From: Nocardioides psychrotolerans
GTDB taxonomy: Bacteria; Actinomycetota; Actinomycetes; Propionibacteriales; Nocardioidaceae
Assembly: GCF_900113685.1 (NCBI RefSeq)
Contig: NZ_FOQG01000006.1
Location: 62,001 to 126,000 of the forward strand
Direction of reading: 5' to 3'
Length of the DNA stretch: 64,000 bases
The position numbers and the translations under genes were made by a program. The notes beneath the pieces were generated by a model. That model ran no database searches and had not been told where the DNA came from. It worked only from the letters and a program-made list of their open reading frames with translations. Every line of letters begins with the position of its first letter. The first letter of the stretch is position 1. This document shows positions 35,244 through 44,401 of this stretch, in pieces.

Positions 35244-38200
35244 ATGACCCCCGTGCGCGCTCGTCGCCTCCGGACAGCAGCGGTCACCACCGCCTTGCTG
35301 GCCGGGCTCGCGACACCCGTCGTCCTCTCCCCCACCTCCTCGGGGGCCTCCCCTGCCGTGGACAGGCCTGCCCCTGGTGCGACGTTCGGGGCCAGGCTCC
35401 TGAGCGTGGCCTTCGACGGCCAGGCCTCGACGATCGACCCCGGGGAGCCGTTCACGGTCTCCGGCACGGTCGGCAAGGTCACCGAGGGGGTCGTGGGTCG
35501 TCTCGGCGCCGGTGTCCCTGCGAGCTTCACCCTGGCGGTCACCGACGCCGAGGGCTCGCTCCTCGGGACCCAGGACGTCACCGCCGACGACGACGGCTCG
35601 TTCACGACCACGGTCCCCGGCGAGCTCACCGCGGGCCTGGCGGGAGCCGAGGACCTGAGCCTGGCCCTGCGCGCCCTCGACGCGTCGTACGCCGGGTTCG
35701 CGGCCGCCGAGGCCGGCTCGGCGCCGATCGCGGTGCGCGGCACGACCCAGCGCCTCAAGATCACCAACAGCTTCGTCTCCTCGGTCGGGTGGGTGAAGCC
35801 GGGCGCGCGCTACCCGTCGCGGATCCTGGTCACCAACCCGACGTCGAAGGCCATCTCCGGCGCCGTCGTCACGGTCCGCGCCCCGAAGGGCACGACCTTC
35901 CGCAGCGCTGGCGGTGCGGGCACCCGCACCGTCAAGCCCACGCAGATCACCTGGCGGCTCAAGCCGGTCGCGGCCAAGAAGACCTCCGTCCTGGTCATCG
36001 AGAGCCGCTCGGCGACGCTGAAGGCGCTGCCGACGCTCATCTGGCGCGACCTGTCGACCACGGCCACGCTGGTCTCGAAGGGCAAGCGCTCGACGGTCAA
36101 GAGCCACGGCCCCAAGGTCATCCCGCCCGCGGAGGTCTACGACACCGCGCGCTACGGCGACCGCCCGTTCCCCGTCGTGCCGGTGCAGTACACCGACCGC
36201 ACCTACACCGCCGGCCACTCCGGCGGCGACCTCGCCAAGGTCATCAACGCGAAGTCCTTCAAGGGCTCGACGTTCAACCTCTTCCAGGAGATGTCGCTGG
36301 GCCAGCTCTACCCCAACGGCACCGTCCCCTCGGCCGGCATCCCGACCGCCGACTTCGACTACGCACCGGGCTTCGACTTCCAGCAGACCGACCCGACCAC
36401 GCTCAACACCTGCACCGGCGTCACCTTCGGTGACTCCCCGATCCCGGCGGAGGGCACCGCGCTCTACCCCGAGCGGATCACCAACGGCGTCTACAACCTG
36501 CCCGGCCAGACCCAGTGGTACGGCGCGGACGCCAACGGCTCCGCCGTCGTTGGCGCCCTCGGCGGGGTCGCCACACTGCAGCAGATCGACTCGGGCTGCG
36601 GGCCCACCGGCAAGCTCGTCGCCGACGCCGTCGCCGTGTCCGACCCGGAGATCGACTACTCCGACTTCGACACCGACAAGGACGGCGTCGTCGACTTCTT
36701 CATGGCCGTCTTTGCCGGCTGCGGCGGCAACGGCGCCTCCCAGCTCGGGGTCTGCTCCGACGCCCCCAGTGACGCCGCGCCCTACGACAACATCTGGCCG
36801 CACAGCTCCTCGCTGGAGTTCTACCTCAACGACCCGGTCACCGGCCTGCCCGGTTACACGACCGACGACCAGCTGAAGAACCTCGAGGGCAAGCCGCTCT
36901 TCTACACCAGCAAGAGCTACTCGACGATGACCACCAAGAAGACGCCCTTCAAGGTGTTCGTCCGCGTCGGTCCCTACAACCTCAACCCCGAGACCGCCCT
37001 CGACAAGGCCTCGGTCATCTCGCACGAGTACGGCCACTCACTCGGCCTGCCGGACTTCTACTCCCTCGGCGGCCGCGAGACCTACGGCGACTGGAACCTC
37101 ATGGCGACCGACAAGTCGCAGAACATGGACGGCTTCTCGCGCCAGGAGCTGGGCTGGGTCGTGCCGGAGGTCCTGACCAGGGGCACCCGCACGATCAAGA
37201 ACATCCCCGACTCCAAGCAGGACACTGGCGTCATCCGGTGGAAGACCGCGGCGGGCAAGAGCTACACGCTCAAGCGCGGACGTGACGGCATCGTGCACAA
37301 CGCGCGGATGTACGTCGCCAAGCTCCCCGGCCGCCAGCTGCTCGACCCGAAGGTGTTCGCCTCCGGCGACACCGCCACCAAGAAGCACGCGTGGTTCAGC
37401 GGCTCCGGCAACGACTTCGGCTGTGCGACCGACGGGGGTGGGCGCAACCTCGACTTCGCCCTCCCGGCGCTGTCCAAGGTCCCGGCCGGCACCGACGTCA
37501 CCGTCTCCTTCAAGTCCTACTGGGACATCGAGTGGGACTACGACTACGGCTACGTGTTGAGCTCCCAGGACGGCAAGGCCTTCGCCTCCCACACCTCGGA
37601 GAACGGCTACACGACCTCCAACACCGACCCGCTCGCCGGCAACCCCAACCAGAACGGCTGCCAGGCGGGCTACGACAACGGGATCACCGGCACCTCGGGC
37701 TCCTACCAGGCCGGCACCGAGGCGCTCGACCGCAAGGCCGGCAACACCCCGGCCCCCATCTTCGTCTCCGACACCTATGACGTCTCCGACCTGGCCGGCG
37801 CCAAGACCCCGGTGCTGCGGTTCAGCTACAGCACCGACCCCGGGCTGGCGCGTCCCGGCTGGTTCATCGACGACATCGTGGTGAAGGCGGGCTCGAAGGT
37901 GATCTACCGCTCCGACTTCGAGAAGAGCGGCTCGCCCGACGACCCGTTCGTCTTCAACGGTGGCTGCCAGTCCGACAACCCGGGTGGCGACTGCACCAAG
38001 GGCTGGCAGTACGTGAAGGCCGGCGCCGAGGCGGAGTTCGACCACGCCTACTACCTCGAGCTGCGGGATCGCTCCGGCTTCGACCTCGACGGCGAGGGCC
38101 AGATCGACCGCGACCCGATCGGCTTCCAGCCGGGCCTGTCGCTGCTCTACACCGACGAGGCGCACGGCTACGGCAACGCCGGCACCGACGACCCGCCGGC

Positions 38201-38819
38201 CCAGTCGCCGCTGGATGCCCGGCCCGAGCCCGGCAGCACCACACCCGACCTGAACGACGCCTCGTTCACGGCTGCCTCGGGCCGCCGGGTGTTCTCCGAC
38301 TTCGGCCGGGGCCACACCGACAACTACATCGACCCGGCCAACTCCTCGGTCGACCCGCGCTTCTCCGGCGTCGCCAACCCGTGGCGCTTCCAGCACGACT
38401 GCCTGAGCTTCAAGGTGCTCTCGATGAAGGGAGCCACCAACGGGCCGACGGTCTCCGACGGCGACCTCACCGGCACGGTGCGCTTCACCGTCGGCACGGG
38501 CTGCGGGGTGTTCAACTACGGCTACGGCGTTCCCGCCACCCCGAAGAACACGCGCCCGACGGCTCGGATCGCCGCCTCGCGCACGACCGTGCCGGCCGGC
38601 ACCGAGGTGTCGTTCGACGCCTCGAAGAGCAGTGACAAGGAGACGCCGCGCAAGCTCGACTACGTGTGGAGCTGGGACAACGGCGGCGCCCTCAAGGACG
38701 CGGTGGGGGTCAAGGCCAGCCACACGTTCGACGACCCGGGCACCTACCGGGTCCGACTGCGCGTGAGCGACCCGCAGGGACGGTTCCACATCGCGGCCTT
38801 CACGGTGACGGTGACCTGA
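35244..38819 (+). CDS. Secreted M6-family metallopeptidase, paralogue of the preceding gene
   Basis: A 1191-residue exported protease closely matching its neighbour through the N-terminal beta domain, the catalytic region (HEYGHSLGLPD, H594, E595, H598, D604; DTDKDGVVD) and the IIA-type region up to GCGVFNYGYG. It differs at both ends: an extra Ig/FnIII-like module of about 100 residues follows the signal peptide (residues about 45-165), and only one PKD domain (about 1102-1191) is at the C-terminus, with no terminal Cys domain. The ATG at 35244 begins the signal peptide. The pair looks like a tandem duplication with later domain changes. A strong terminator follows. Confidence 0.87.
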   Translation: MTPVRARRLRTAAVTTALLAGLATPVVLSPTSSGASPAVDRPAPGATFGARLLSVAFDGQASTIDPGEPFTVSGTVGKVTEGVVGRLGAGVPASFTLAVTDAEGSLLGTQDVTADDDGSFTTTVPGELTAGLAGAEDLSLALRALDASYAGFAAAEAGSAPIAVRGTTQRLKITNSFVSSVGWVKPGARYPSRILVTNPTSKAISGAVVTVRAPKGTTFRSAGGAGTRTVKPTQITWRLKPVAAKKTSVLVIESRSATLKALPTLIWRDLSTTATLVSKGKRSTVKSHGPKVIPPAEVYDTARYGDRPFPVVPVQYTDRTYTAGHSGGDLAKVINAKSFKGSTFNLFQEMSLGQLYPNGTVPSAGIPTADFDYAPGFDFQQTDPTTLNTCTGVTFGDSPIPAEGTALYPERITNGVYNLPGQTQWYGADANGSAVVGALGGVATLQQIDSGCGPTGKLVADAVAVSDPEIDYSDFDTDKDGVVDFFMAVFAGCGGNGASQLGVCSDAPSDAAPYDNIWPHSSSLEFYLNDPVTGLPGYTTDDQLKNLEGKPLFYTSKSYSTMTTKKTPFKVFVRVGPYNLNPETALDKASVISHEYGHSLGLPDFYSLGGRETYGDWNLMATDKSQNMDGFSRQELGWVVPEVLTRGTRTIKNIPDSKQDTGVIRWKTAAGKSYTLKRGRDGIVHNARMYVAKLPGRQLLDPKVFASGDTATKKHAWFSGSGNDFGCATDGGGRNLDFALPALSKVPAGTDVTVSFKSYWDIEWDYDYGYVLSSQDGKAFASHTSENGYTTSNTDPLAGNPNQNGCQAGYDNGITGTSGSYQAGTEALDRKAGNTPAPIFVSDTYDVSDLAGAKTPVLRFSYSTDPGLARPGWFIDDIVVKAGSKVIYRSDFEKSGSPDDPFVFNGGCQSDNPGGDCTKGWQYVKAGAEAEFDHAYYLELRDRSGFDLDGEGQIDRDPIGFQPGLSLLYTDEAHGYGNAGTDDPPAQSPLDARPEPGSTTPDLNDASFTAASGRRVFSDFGRGHTDNYIDPANSSVDPRFSGVANPWRFQHDCLSFKVLSMKGATNGPTVSDGDLTGTVRFTVGTGCGVFNYGYGVPATPKNTRPTARIAASRTTVPAGTEVSFDASKSSDKETPRKLDYVWSWDNGGALKDAVGVKASHTFDDPGTYRVRLRVSDPQGRFHIAAFTVTVT

Positions 38820-38840
38820 CCCGACGTACGCCTCTCGTGG

Positions 38841-38875
38841 CGAAGGCCCTCCCGTGTGCTGCGGGAGGGCCTTCG
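38841..38875 (+). terminator. Strong terminator after the second M6 peptidase gene
   Basis: Perfect 14-bp stem cgaaggccctcccg / cgggagggccttcg with a 7-base loop, 21 bases after the stop codon. Confidence 0.9.
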
Positions 38876-38903
38876 TCGTGCTGCGGGGGCCTGGTCGGGG
38901 GCG

Positions 38904-38979
38904 ACATGTAACACGTCGTCTGCTCATCTAGGAGCCCGCTGCAACGGTCTCGTAGATACGGAGACGACGTGTTACATGT
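38904..38979. repeat. Perfect 18-bp inverted repeat with an internally paired interior
   Basis: acatgtaacacgtcgtct (38904-38921) and its exact reverse complement (38962-38979). The 40-base interior can itself pair (about 38924-38937 with 38944-38957, 11 of 14), leaving a 6-base loop, so the whole 76 bases can fold into one long hairpin. It lies between the terminator above and the 3' end of the SRPBCC gene. The outer arms are AT-richer than their surroundings. Confidence 0.7.
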
Positions 38980-38991
38980 GTTCGGCCGCGC

Positions 38992-39471
38992 TCAGGCGGC
39001 GCGGGCGGCCTCGGCCTCGGTCTTGAGGGCGGCGAGCGTCTCGGCCATGCCGGTGCGCAGCTCCGCGGTGAACTTCGGGACCCCGCCAAGGACGTACTTG
39101 GTCAGGTTGAGCGAGACCCCCGAGATGCCGTCGGGCGTCTCGCGACGGTGCGTGAGGGTCGTGCCGCCGGTCGCGGTGGGGGCGAGCTGGAAGGACCAGA
39201 TCGTCTTGTTCTCCGCGATCCGGAAGGCGAAGTCCTCGTGCGGGGTGAAGCGCACGACCTTGCCCTTCGTCGGCCAGAAGAGCAGACCCTTGCGATTGAG
39301 GTTGGAGAACCTCGCCCCCTGGGTGACCGCACCTCCCTTGACCGTGGTCCGCACCACCTGGGGGCTGCGCGCGGACATCGCGGCCAGGTCCGTGACGAGG
39401 GCCCAGACCTGGGCGGGAGGGGCGTCGATCTCGATCGAGGCCTCGAGCTGGGCGTGCTGGGTGTCTGCCAT
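38992..39471 (-). CDS. SRPBCC (START-like) family protein
   Basis: A 159-residue protein with the helix-grip fold of the SRPBCC/polyketide cyclase superfamily. The N-terminal strand is LEASIEIDAPPAQVWALVTD, followed by SPQVVRTTV, FTPHEDFAFRI, TIWSFQLAPTATGGTTLTHRRE and a long C-terminal helix (FTAELRTGMAETLAALKTEAEAARAA). Such proteins bind hydrophobic ligands; none can be named here. It converges on the second M6 gene and is preceded by a hairpin-containing interval. Confidence 0.82.
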   Translation of the reverse strand: MADTQHAQLEASIEIDAPPAQVWALVTDLAAMSARSPQVVRTTVKGGAVTQGARFSNLNRKGLLFWPTKGKVVRFTPHEDFAFRIAENKTIWSFQLAPTATGGTTLTHRRETPDGISGVSLNLTKYVLGGVPKFTAELRTGMAETLAALKTEAEAARAA

Positions 39472-39565
39472 CCCGGCAACCTACCGTCGGTATGTGGGCC
39501 GCGTCAGTGTGATCGTCGCCACTCCTGACCTCAGGGGGGCGAGGCGGTCGGCACCGGGCGGTCCC

Positions 39566-39611
39566 GTCGTGTGTCCGAGGCAGCGCCTCGGGACGCTCAG
39601 CGGCACACGAC
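39566..39611. terminator. Nested stem-loop downstream of the PLP-dependent deaminase-like gene
   Basis: Inner stem CCGAGGC-agc-GCCTCGG (39575-39591) within outer arms gtcgtgtg (39566-39573) and cacacgac (39604-39611). It begins 29 bases beyond the stop of the leftward gene ending at 39640. Confidence 0.5.
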
Positions 39612-39639
39612 TGTCGCGCGTCACCACCGTTCCGCCGTC

Positions 39640-40611
39640 TCAGCGGGGCCCGTGGGTGTTGAGCCAGAGCACCGGGCCGGGGAGCGCGGAGCCGAGCGAG
39701 CGGACGGCGGCGAGGGCCTTGCCGGTGTAGACCGGCTCGAGCTCGAGGCCCGTCGCGGCGGCCCGGTCGACCTCGGCGACGGAGGCCGGGGTGGGGTCGC
39801 CGTACGTCGCGCCGAGCCAGTCCGGCCGCAGGTCGAAGTCGTCGGGTGTCAGGTCGGGCACCTGCGTCATCCCCCGCTCGCGCAGGAGCGCCGAGGTCTT
39901 ACCGGCCAGCCGGGCCATCGCGGCCGCGTCGAGGGGGAGCATGTCGTTGACGACCACGCCGAGCACCCGCGTGCGCAGCCCGGCCGCCCGGAAGCCCAGG
40001 GTCAGGCCCGTCACGGTCCCGCCCGACCCGACGGGCACGACCATCGTGGCCGGCTCGGGCAGGTCGCCCGAGGCGACCTGCGCGGCGATCTCGAGCGCGA
40101 CGTCGACGTAGCCGAGCGTGCCGAAGGCGTTGGAGCCACCGGCCGGGAGGTACCACGGCCGGTGCCGGGCCAGGATCCACGGCGCAGCGAGCTTGAGCCG
40201 GAGGGTGGAGGGGAAGCGGTAGAGCCGGGCGCCGGAGGCCTGCAGCCGCGCCAGCTGGTCGCGCACGTGGTCGTCGACAGGTTGGTCGACCAGGCCGAGC
40301 ACCGTGCGCAGGCCGTGGTCTCGACCGTAGAGGGCGCACGCCAGCCCCCAGTGCGTGCCGATCCCCCCGACCGTGAAGAGCGTCGAGGTGCCGCGCTGCT
40401 GGGCCTCCGGGATGATCCACTCCAGCTTGCGGACCTTGTTGCCACCCCACGCGCCGTCGCCGAACGCAGCCTCGTCCTTGAGCCACACCTCGGTGTCGAA
40501 GCCGAGCTCGAGCGGCCGCACCGGCGTCGGCGTGGAGCCGAGCGCCACGAAGCCCAGCCCCGGACAACGCTCGGCGAGCAGCCTCACGACGAGGGCACCC
40601 GCCCGGCCCAC
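39640..40611 (-). CDS. PLP-dependent 1-aminocyclopropane-1-carboxylate deaminase / D-cysteine desulfhydrase family enzyme
   Basis: A 323-residue fold-type II PLP protein. The PLP lysine is in GGNKVRKLEW; TVGGIGTHWGLACALYGR and YLPAGGSNAFGTLGYVDVALEI are the substrate and phosphate-binding regions, and VPVGSGGTVTGLTLGF is the glycine-rich phosphate loop. The family includes ACC deaminases and D-cysteine desulfhydrases; the choice cannot be made from sequence. The 5' end overlaps the pcnA/CCA gene by 28 bases on the same strand, so the two are co-transcribed. Confidence 0.83.
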   Translation of the reverse strand: MGRAGALVVRLLAERCPGLGFVALGSTPTPVRPLELGFDTEVWLKDEAAFGDGAWGGNKVRKLEWIIPEAQQRGTSTLFTVGGIGTHWGLACALYGRDHGLRTVLGLVDQPVDDHVRDQLARLQASGARLYRFPSTLRLKLAAPWILARHRPWYLPAGGSNAFGTLGYVDVALEIAAQVASGDLPEPATMVVPVGSGGTVTGLTLGFRAAGLRTRVLGVVVNDMLPLDAAAMARLAGKTSALLRERGMTQVPDLTPDDFDLRPDWLGATYGDPTPASVAEVDRAAATGLELEPVYTGKALAAVRSLGSALPGPVLWLNTHGPR

Positions 40612-42041
40612 CAGGCCAGCAGCGCCTGACGTGCCTGCTCCTCGCTCATGGGGCCGTCGTCCATCCGCACCTCCAGGAGATGCTGGTAGGCCAGGCCGAC
40701 CTCGCGGCCGGGGCCGATCTCGAGGATCTCCATGATCTGGTTGCCGTCGAGGTCGGGCCGGATCGAGTCCAGCTCCTCCTGCTCACGCAGTCGCGCGATG
40801 CGCTCCTCGAGCCCGTCATAGGTACGACGGAGTCGGTCGGCCTTGCGCTGGTTGCGGGTGGTGCAGTCGGCGCGCGTGAGCACGTGCAGCCGCTCCAGCT
40901 GGTCGCCGGCGTCGCGCACGTAGCGTCGTACGGCGGAGTCGGTCCACTCGCCGTTGCCGTAGCCGTGGAAGCGCAGGTGCAGCTCGACCAGCTTGCTGAC
41001 CGCGGCGGTCTCGTCGTTGGAGAACTTCAGCGCCTTCATCCGCTTGCGGGTGATCTTGGCGCCCACGACGTCGTGGTGGTGGAAGGTGACCGTGCCGTCG
41101 TCGACGAACGTGCGCGTGCGCGGCTTGCCGACGTCGTGCATCAGCGCGGCGAAGCGGGAGACGAAGTCAGGCTCCCCACCGAGGCGGGGCTCGAGGTCGA
41201 TGGCCTGCTCGAGCACGGTCAGGGTGTGCTCGTAGACGTCCTTGTGACGGTGGTGCTCGTCGCGCTCCAGGGCGAGGGCAGGCAGCTCGGGCAGCACCCG
41301 CTGCGCCAGCCCGGTCTCGACGAGGAGCGACAGGCCGAGGCGCGGGTGAGGTGCGCAGACCAGCTTGACCAGCTCGTCGCGCACCCGCTCGGCCGAGATG
41401 ATCTCGATCCGGTCGGCCATCGCGGTCATGGCGGCGACCACGGCCGGGTCGACCGTGAAGCCCAGCTGGGCGGCGAAGCGGGCGGCCCGCATCATCCGCA
41501 GCGGGTCGTCGGAGAAGGAGTCCTCGGGCCGACCCGGCGTGCGCAGCACCCGGTGGGCCAGGTCGACCACGCCACCGAAGGGGTCCTCGACGACCCGGCC
41601 GGGCACCATCACTGCCATCGCGTTGACGGTGAAGTCGCGCCGGCCCAGGTCACCGGCCAGCGAGTCGCCGAAATCGACGTCGGGCTTGCGGGAGGCGACG
41701 TCATAGACCTCCGAGCGGTAGGTCGTGACCTCGACGATCCAGTCCCCCTTGCGGCAGCCGATGGTGCCGAAGTCGCGGCCCATGTCCCAGGTCGCGTCGC
41801 CCCAGGCCTGGAGCAGCCGCTCGGTGTCGTCGGGGTGCGCGGAGGTCGCGAAGTCCAGGTCGTTGTGCCGACGGCCGAGCATCGCGTCGCGGACAGGTCC
41901 ACCCACCAGGGCGAGCTCGTGTCCAGCGTCGTTGAAGACGCGACCGAGGTCGTCGATGACCGGCGCGATCCGGTCCAGCTCCGTCTCGACGGCGCGCTGG
42001 ACCTCGACGATGCTCAGGGTCTGGAACGAGGCGTCGGGCAC
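40584..42041 (-). CDS. CCA tRNA nucleotidyltransferase (pcnA-type)
   Basis: A 485-residue class II nucleotidyltransferase that adds or repairs the 3' CCA of tRNAs. The head has LVGGPVRDAMLGRRHNDLDFAT (nucleotidyltransferase motif with paired Asp), RRDFTVNAMAV and DPLRMMRAARFAAQLGF; an HD domain follows (HDVGKPRT). This is the pcnA position of the conserved actinobacterial oriC block (Rv3907c in M. tuberculosis). The GTG at 42039-42041 is chosen because upstream codons (frame open to 42233) are antisense to the divergent DUF6049 gene. The intergenic promoter region is only about 40 bp. Confidence 0.9.
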   Translation of the reverse strand: MPDASFQTLSIVEVQRAVETELDRIAPVIDDLGRVFNDAGHELALVGGPVRDAMLGRRHNDLDFATSAHPDDTERLLQAWGDATWDMGRDFGTIGCRKGDWIVEVTTYRSEVYDVASRKPDVDFGDSLAGDLGRRDFTVNAMAVMVPGRVVEDPFGGVVDLAHRVLRTPGRPEDSFSDDPLRMMRAARFAAQLGFTVDPAVVAAMTAMADRIEIISAERVRDELVKLVCAPHPRLGLSLLVETGLAQRVLPELPALALERDEHHRHKDVYEHTLTVLEQAIDLEPRLGGEPDFVSRFAALMHDVGKPRTRTFVDDGTVTFHHHDVVGAKITRKRMKALKFSNDETAAVSKLVELHLRFHGYGNGEWTDSAVRRYVRDAGDQLERLHVLTRADCTTRNQRKADRLRRTYDGLEERIARLREQEELDSIRPDLDGNQIMEILEIGPGREVGLAYQHLLEVRMDDGPMSEEQARQALLAWWAGRVPSS

Positions 42042-42082
42042 GGCCGACGAGTCTAGGCGCTCAGGGCCGATAGGCTCGCGTC

Positions 42083-44401
42083 GTGGTCCGGTCTCCCTCG
42101 TTTCGTCGCGCCCTGGGCGCAGCGATCGGGACGCTGCCACTGCTGACCGGCCTGGCGCTGGGCGCGCCACCGGCCTCCGCGGCCCCGGCCGCACCTGCTG
42201 CACCCGCGCCGACCTCACCCGCGCCGACCTCACCCGCGCCGATCCGCACCCTCGAGCCGTTGTCGATCGAGCTAGGCACCATCTCGCCGTCGGCCGTGCC
42301 CCGGAAGGGCCCGATCCGGATCACCGGCACCATCACCAACATCGACATCGAGACCTGGTCAACGATCAACCTCTACCCCTTCATCGGGGACCAGCCGATG
42401 ACGAGTGCCGACGAGCTGGCGGCGGCCGCGAAGGTCCCGGTCAACCAGGAGGTCGGGGGCCGGATCACCGACTCCGGCCCCCTCGCCACGGTCGAGGAGC
42501 TCGCGCCGGGTGACTCTTTCTTCTTCAGCCTCACGGTGCCCCGGTCCTCCTACTCCGTCGGCCGTCGCGGCGTCTACTGGTTCGGTGTGCACGCGCTGGG
42601 CGAGGGCCCGGTCCCGCGCGACACCGTGGCCGACGGGCGGGCCCGCACCTTCCTGCCCTACGTGCCGGCCAACGTCGAGGGTTCCATCGAGACCGGGATC
42701 GTCCTCCCCCTGCGCCGCTACATCGCCCACGAGGCCGACGGGGCGATCGCCAACACCGACGACTGGGTCCGCACCCTCGAGGACGGCGGACGCATGCGAG
42801 GACTGGTCGACCTCGGCGTCGCCGCCGACGACCAGGAGGTGACCTGGCTGATCGACCCCGCGCTGCTCGACGCCGTGAGGCGCCTCGCGGCCGGCAACCC
42901 GGCCCGCTCGCTGTCCCCCACCCAGCCGGCCGACCCGGACGACCCGGATCCGGGCGACCCCGACCTCACGAGCTCGCCCAGCCCGGCCGCCACGACCATC
43001 CCGACGAGCCCGGCGGACCCGGCCGACCCGGCCGACCCGGCCGACCCGACCGATGAGCCGGGCGGCGACCCGGCCGAGGAACCCAGCGACCTGCTCGACC
43101 CCGAGGCCGCTGCCCTGGCCGAGACCGCGAGCGACTGGCTGGGCGACCTCGAGGCAGCTGTCGGGGGCGACCAGGTCCTGACGCTCCCCTACGGCGACGT
43201 CGACGTCGCGGCCAGCGCGCAGCACGACCAGGGCCTCTACGAGCTCGCGGTGTCCCGCACGAGTGCCCTGCTCGAGTCGTGGGGCGTGTCCACCACGCCG
43301 GGGATCGGCTCCCCCAGCGGTTTCATGGACGCCTCCGGCATCACCATGGCCACGCCCGACTCCACCATCTTGGTCACCGACCGGATGTTCGACGCCGATC
43401 CGCCCGCGGTCGCGGAGTCGGACGGGCACCGGCTCACCGTGACCTCCACCGGAGCGGCCTCCGGCGGCCCCCTCCCCGGCGAGCGCCTCTCGGCGATCGG
43501 GCTGCGCCAGCGGCTCCTCAGCGAGGCGGCCGTGCGGGTGCTGCAGGACGAGGACCAGCCCCTGGTGATGATGCTGCCCGTCGAGTGGAACCCCGACGAC
43601 GTCAACGTCTTCTTCGACGGGCTCTCCGCCGACTGGCTCGACCTCAGCACGGTCTCCGACGCCACCGACCAACCGGCGGAGCCGGTCGACGCTGCCGAGC
43701 TCACCTATCCCGAGCGTCAGGCGGAGCGAGAGCTCGACGAGCGCTCCTTCGCCGCTGTCGAGGGGCTCATCACCGCCGGCGAGAAGCTCCAGAACCTGCT
43801 CACCCGCAACGACCAGGTCGCCTCGGCCATCACCGACCAGGCCCTCAGCAGCGCGTCGTACGCCGCCCGCGAGGCACCACGCTCGACGCGCCAGGCCGTC
43901 GGCGCCTCACGCACCTGGATCGAGGCCCGCCTCGGCTCGGTCGAGGTCGACGCCCCGCCGGGGGTCACCCTGTCGGGTGCCAGCGGCAACTTCGCCGCGA
44001 CCCTGACCAACGCTCTCGACGAGCCCGTCACGGTGGTCGTCGCCGCACGGAGCGACGCCGGCATCGTCGTCTCGGACTCTGAGGAGATCCAGCTGGCCCC
44101 CGACAGCCAGACCACGATCCTGCTCGAGGTCCGGACCCTGCGGCTGGGGGTCCACAGCGTCACCCTCTTCGTCACCGACACCGACGGGCGGCGTCTCGGC
44201 TCCTCCGACGAGCTGCCGATCCGCTCCGGCCAGGTCAGCACCATCATCTGGGTGGTCATCGCCTTCGGCGCCGGTATCTCGTTCCTCGCCATCGGGGTGC
44301 GGCTGGTGCGGCGCTTCCGGCACCGCCACGACCCTGAGACCAACGACCCGGAGACCAACGACCCCGAGACCCACCACCCCGAGCCCGGCGTGCCGACGTG
44401 A
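42083..44401 (+). CDS. DUF6049 family secreted/membrane protein
   Basis: A 772-residue protein in the position of Rv3909, directly upstream of murJ. A signal peptide ends near ASAAPA; a Pro/Ala repeat (APTSPAPTSPAP) and a beta domain (about 55-200) follow. A low-complexity linker with PADPADPADP (about residues 310-325) comes from a 9-bp tandem repeat at 43018-43050. One C-terminal membrane span (about 713-735) and a short basic then acidic tail close the protein. The conserved link to murJ suggests a cell-wall role, but none is established. It starts at GTG 42083 and overlaps murJ by 4 bases. Confidence 0.85.
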   Translation: MVRSPSFRRALGAAIGTLPLLTGLALGAPPASAAPAAPAAPAPTSPAPTSPAPIRTLEPLSIELGTISPSAVPRKGPIRITGTITNIDIETWSTINLYPFIGDQPMTSADELAAAAKVPVNQEVGGRITDSGPLATVEELAPGDSFFFSLTVPRSSYSVGRRGVYWFGVHALGEGPVPRDTVADGRARTFLPYVPANVEGSIETGIVLPLRRYIAHEADGAIANTDDWVRTLEDGGRMRGLVDLGVAADDQEVTWLIDPALLDAVRRLAAGNPARSLSPTQPADPDDPDPGDPDLTSSPSPAATTIPTSPADPADPADPADPTDEPGGDPAEEPSDLLDPEAAALAETASDWLGDLEAAVGGDQVLTLPYGDVDVAASAQHDQGLYELAVSRTSALLESWGVSTTPGIGSPSGFMDASGITMATPDSTILVTDRMFDADPPAVAESDGHRLTVTSTGAASGGPLPGERLSAIGLRQRLLSEAAVRVLQDEDQPLVMMLPVEWNPDDVNVFFDGLSADWLDLSTVSDATDQPAEPVDAAELTYPERQAERELDERSFAAVEGLITAGEKLQNLLTRNDQVASAITDQALSSASYAAREAPRSTRQAVGASRTWIEARLGSVEVDAPPGVTLSGASGNFAATLTNALDEPVTVVVAARSDAGIVVSDSEEIQLAPDSQTTILLEVRTLRLGVHSVTLFVTDTDGRRLGSSDELPIRSGQVSTIIWVVIAFGAGISFLAIGVRLVRRFRHRHDPETNDPETNDPETHHPEPGVPT

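Noticed and set aside
33801..37037. A 1078-codon leftward open frame antisense to the two M6 genes
   Set aside because: Val/Gly/Arg/Asp-rich composition typical of the complement of high-GC coding sequence; no domain; the opposite strand has clear protease motifs.
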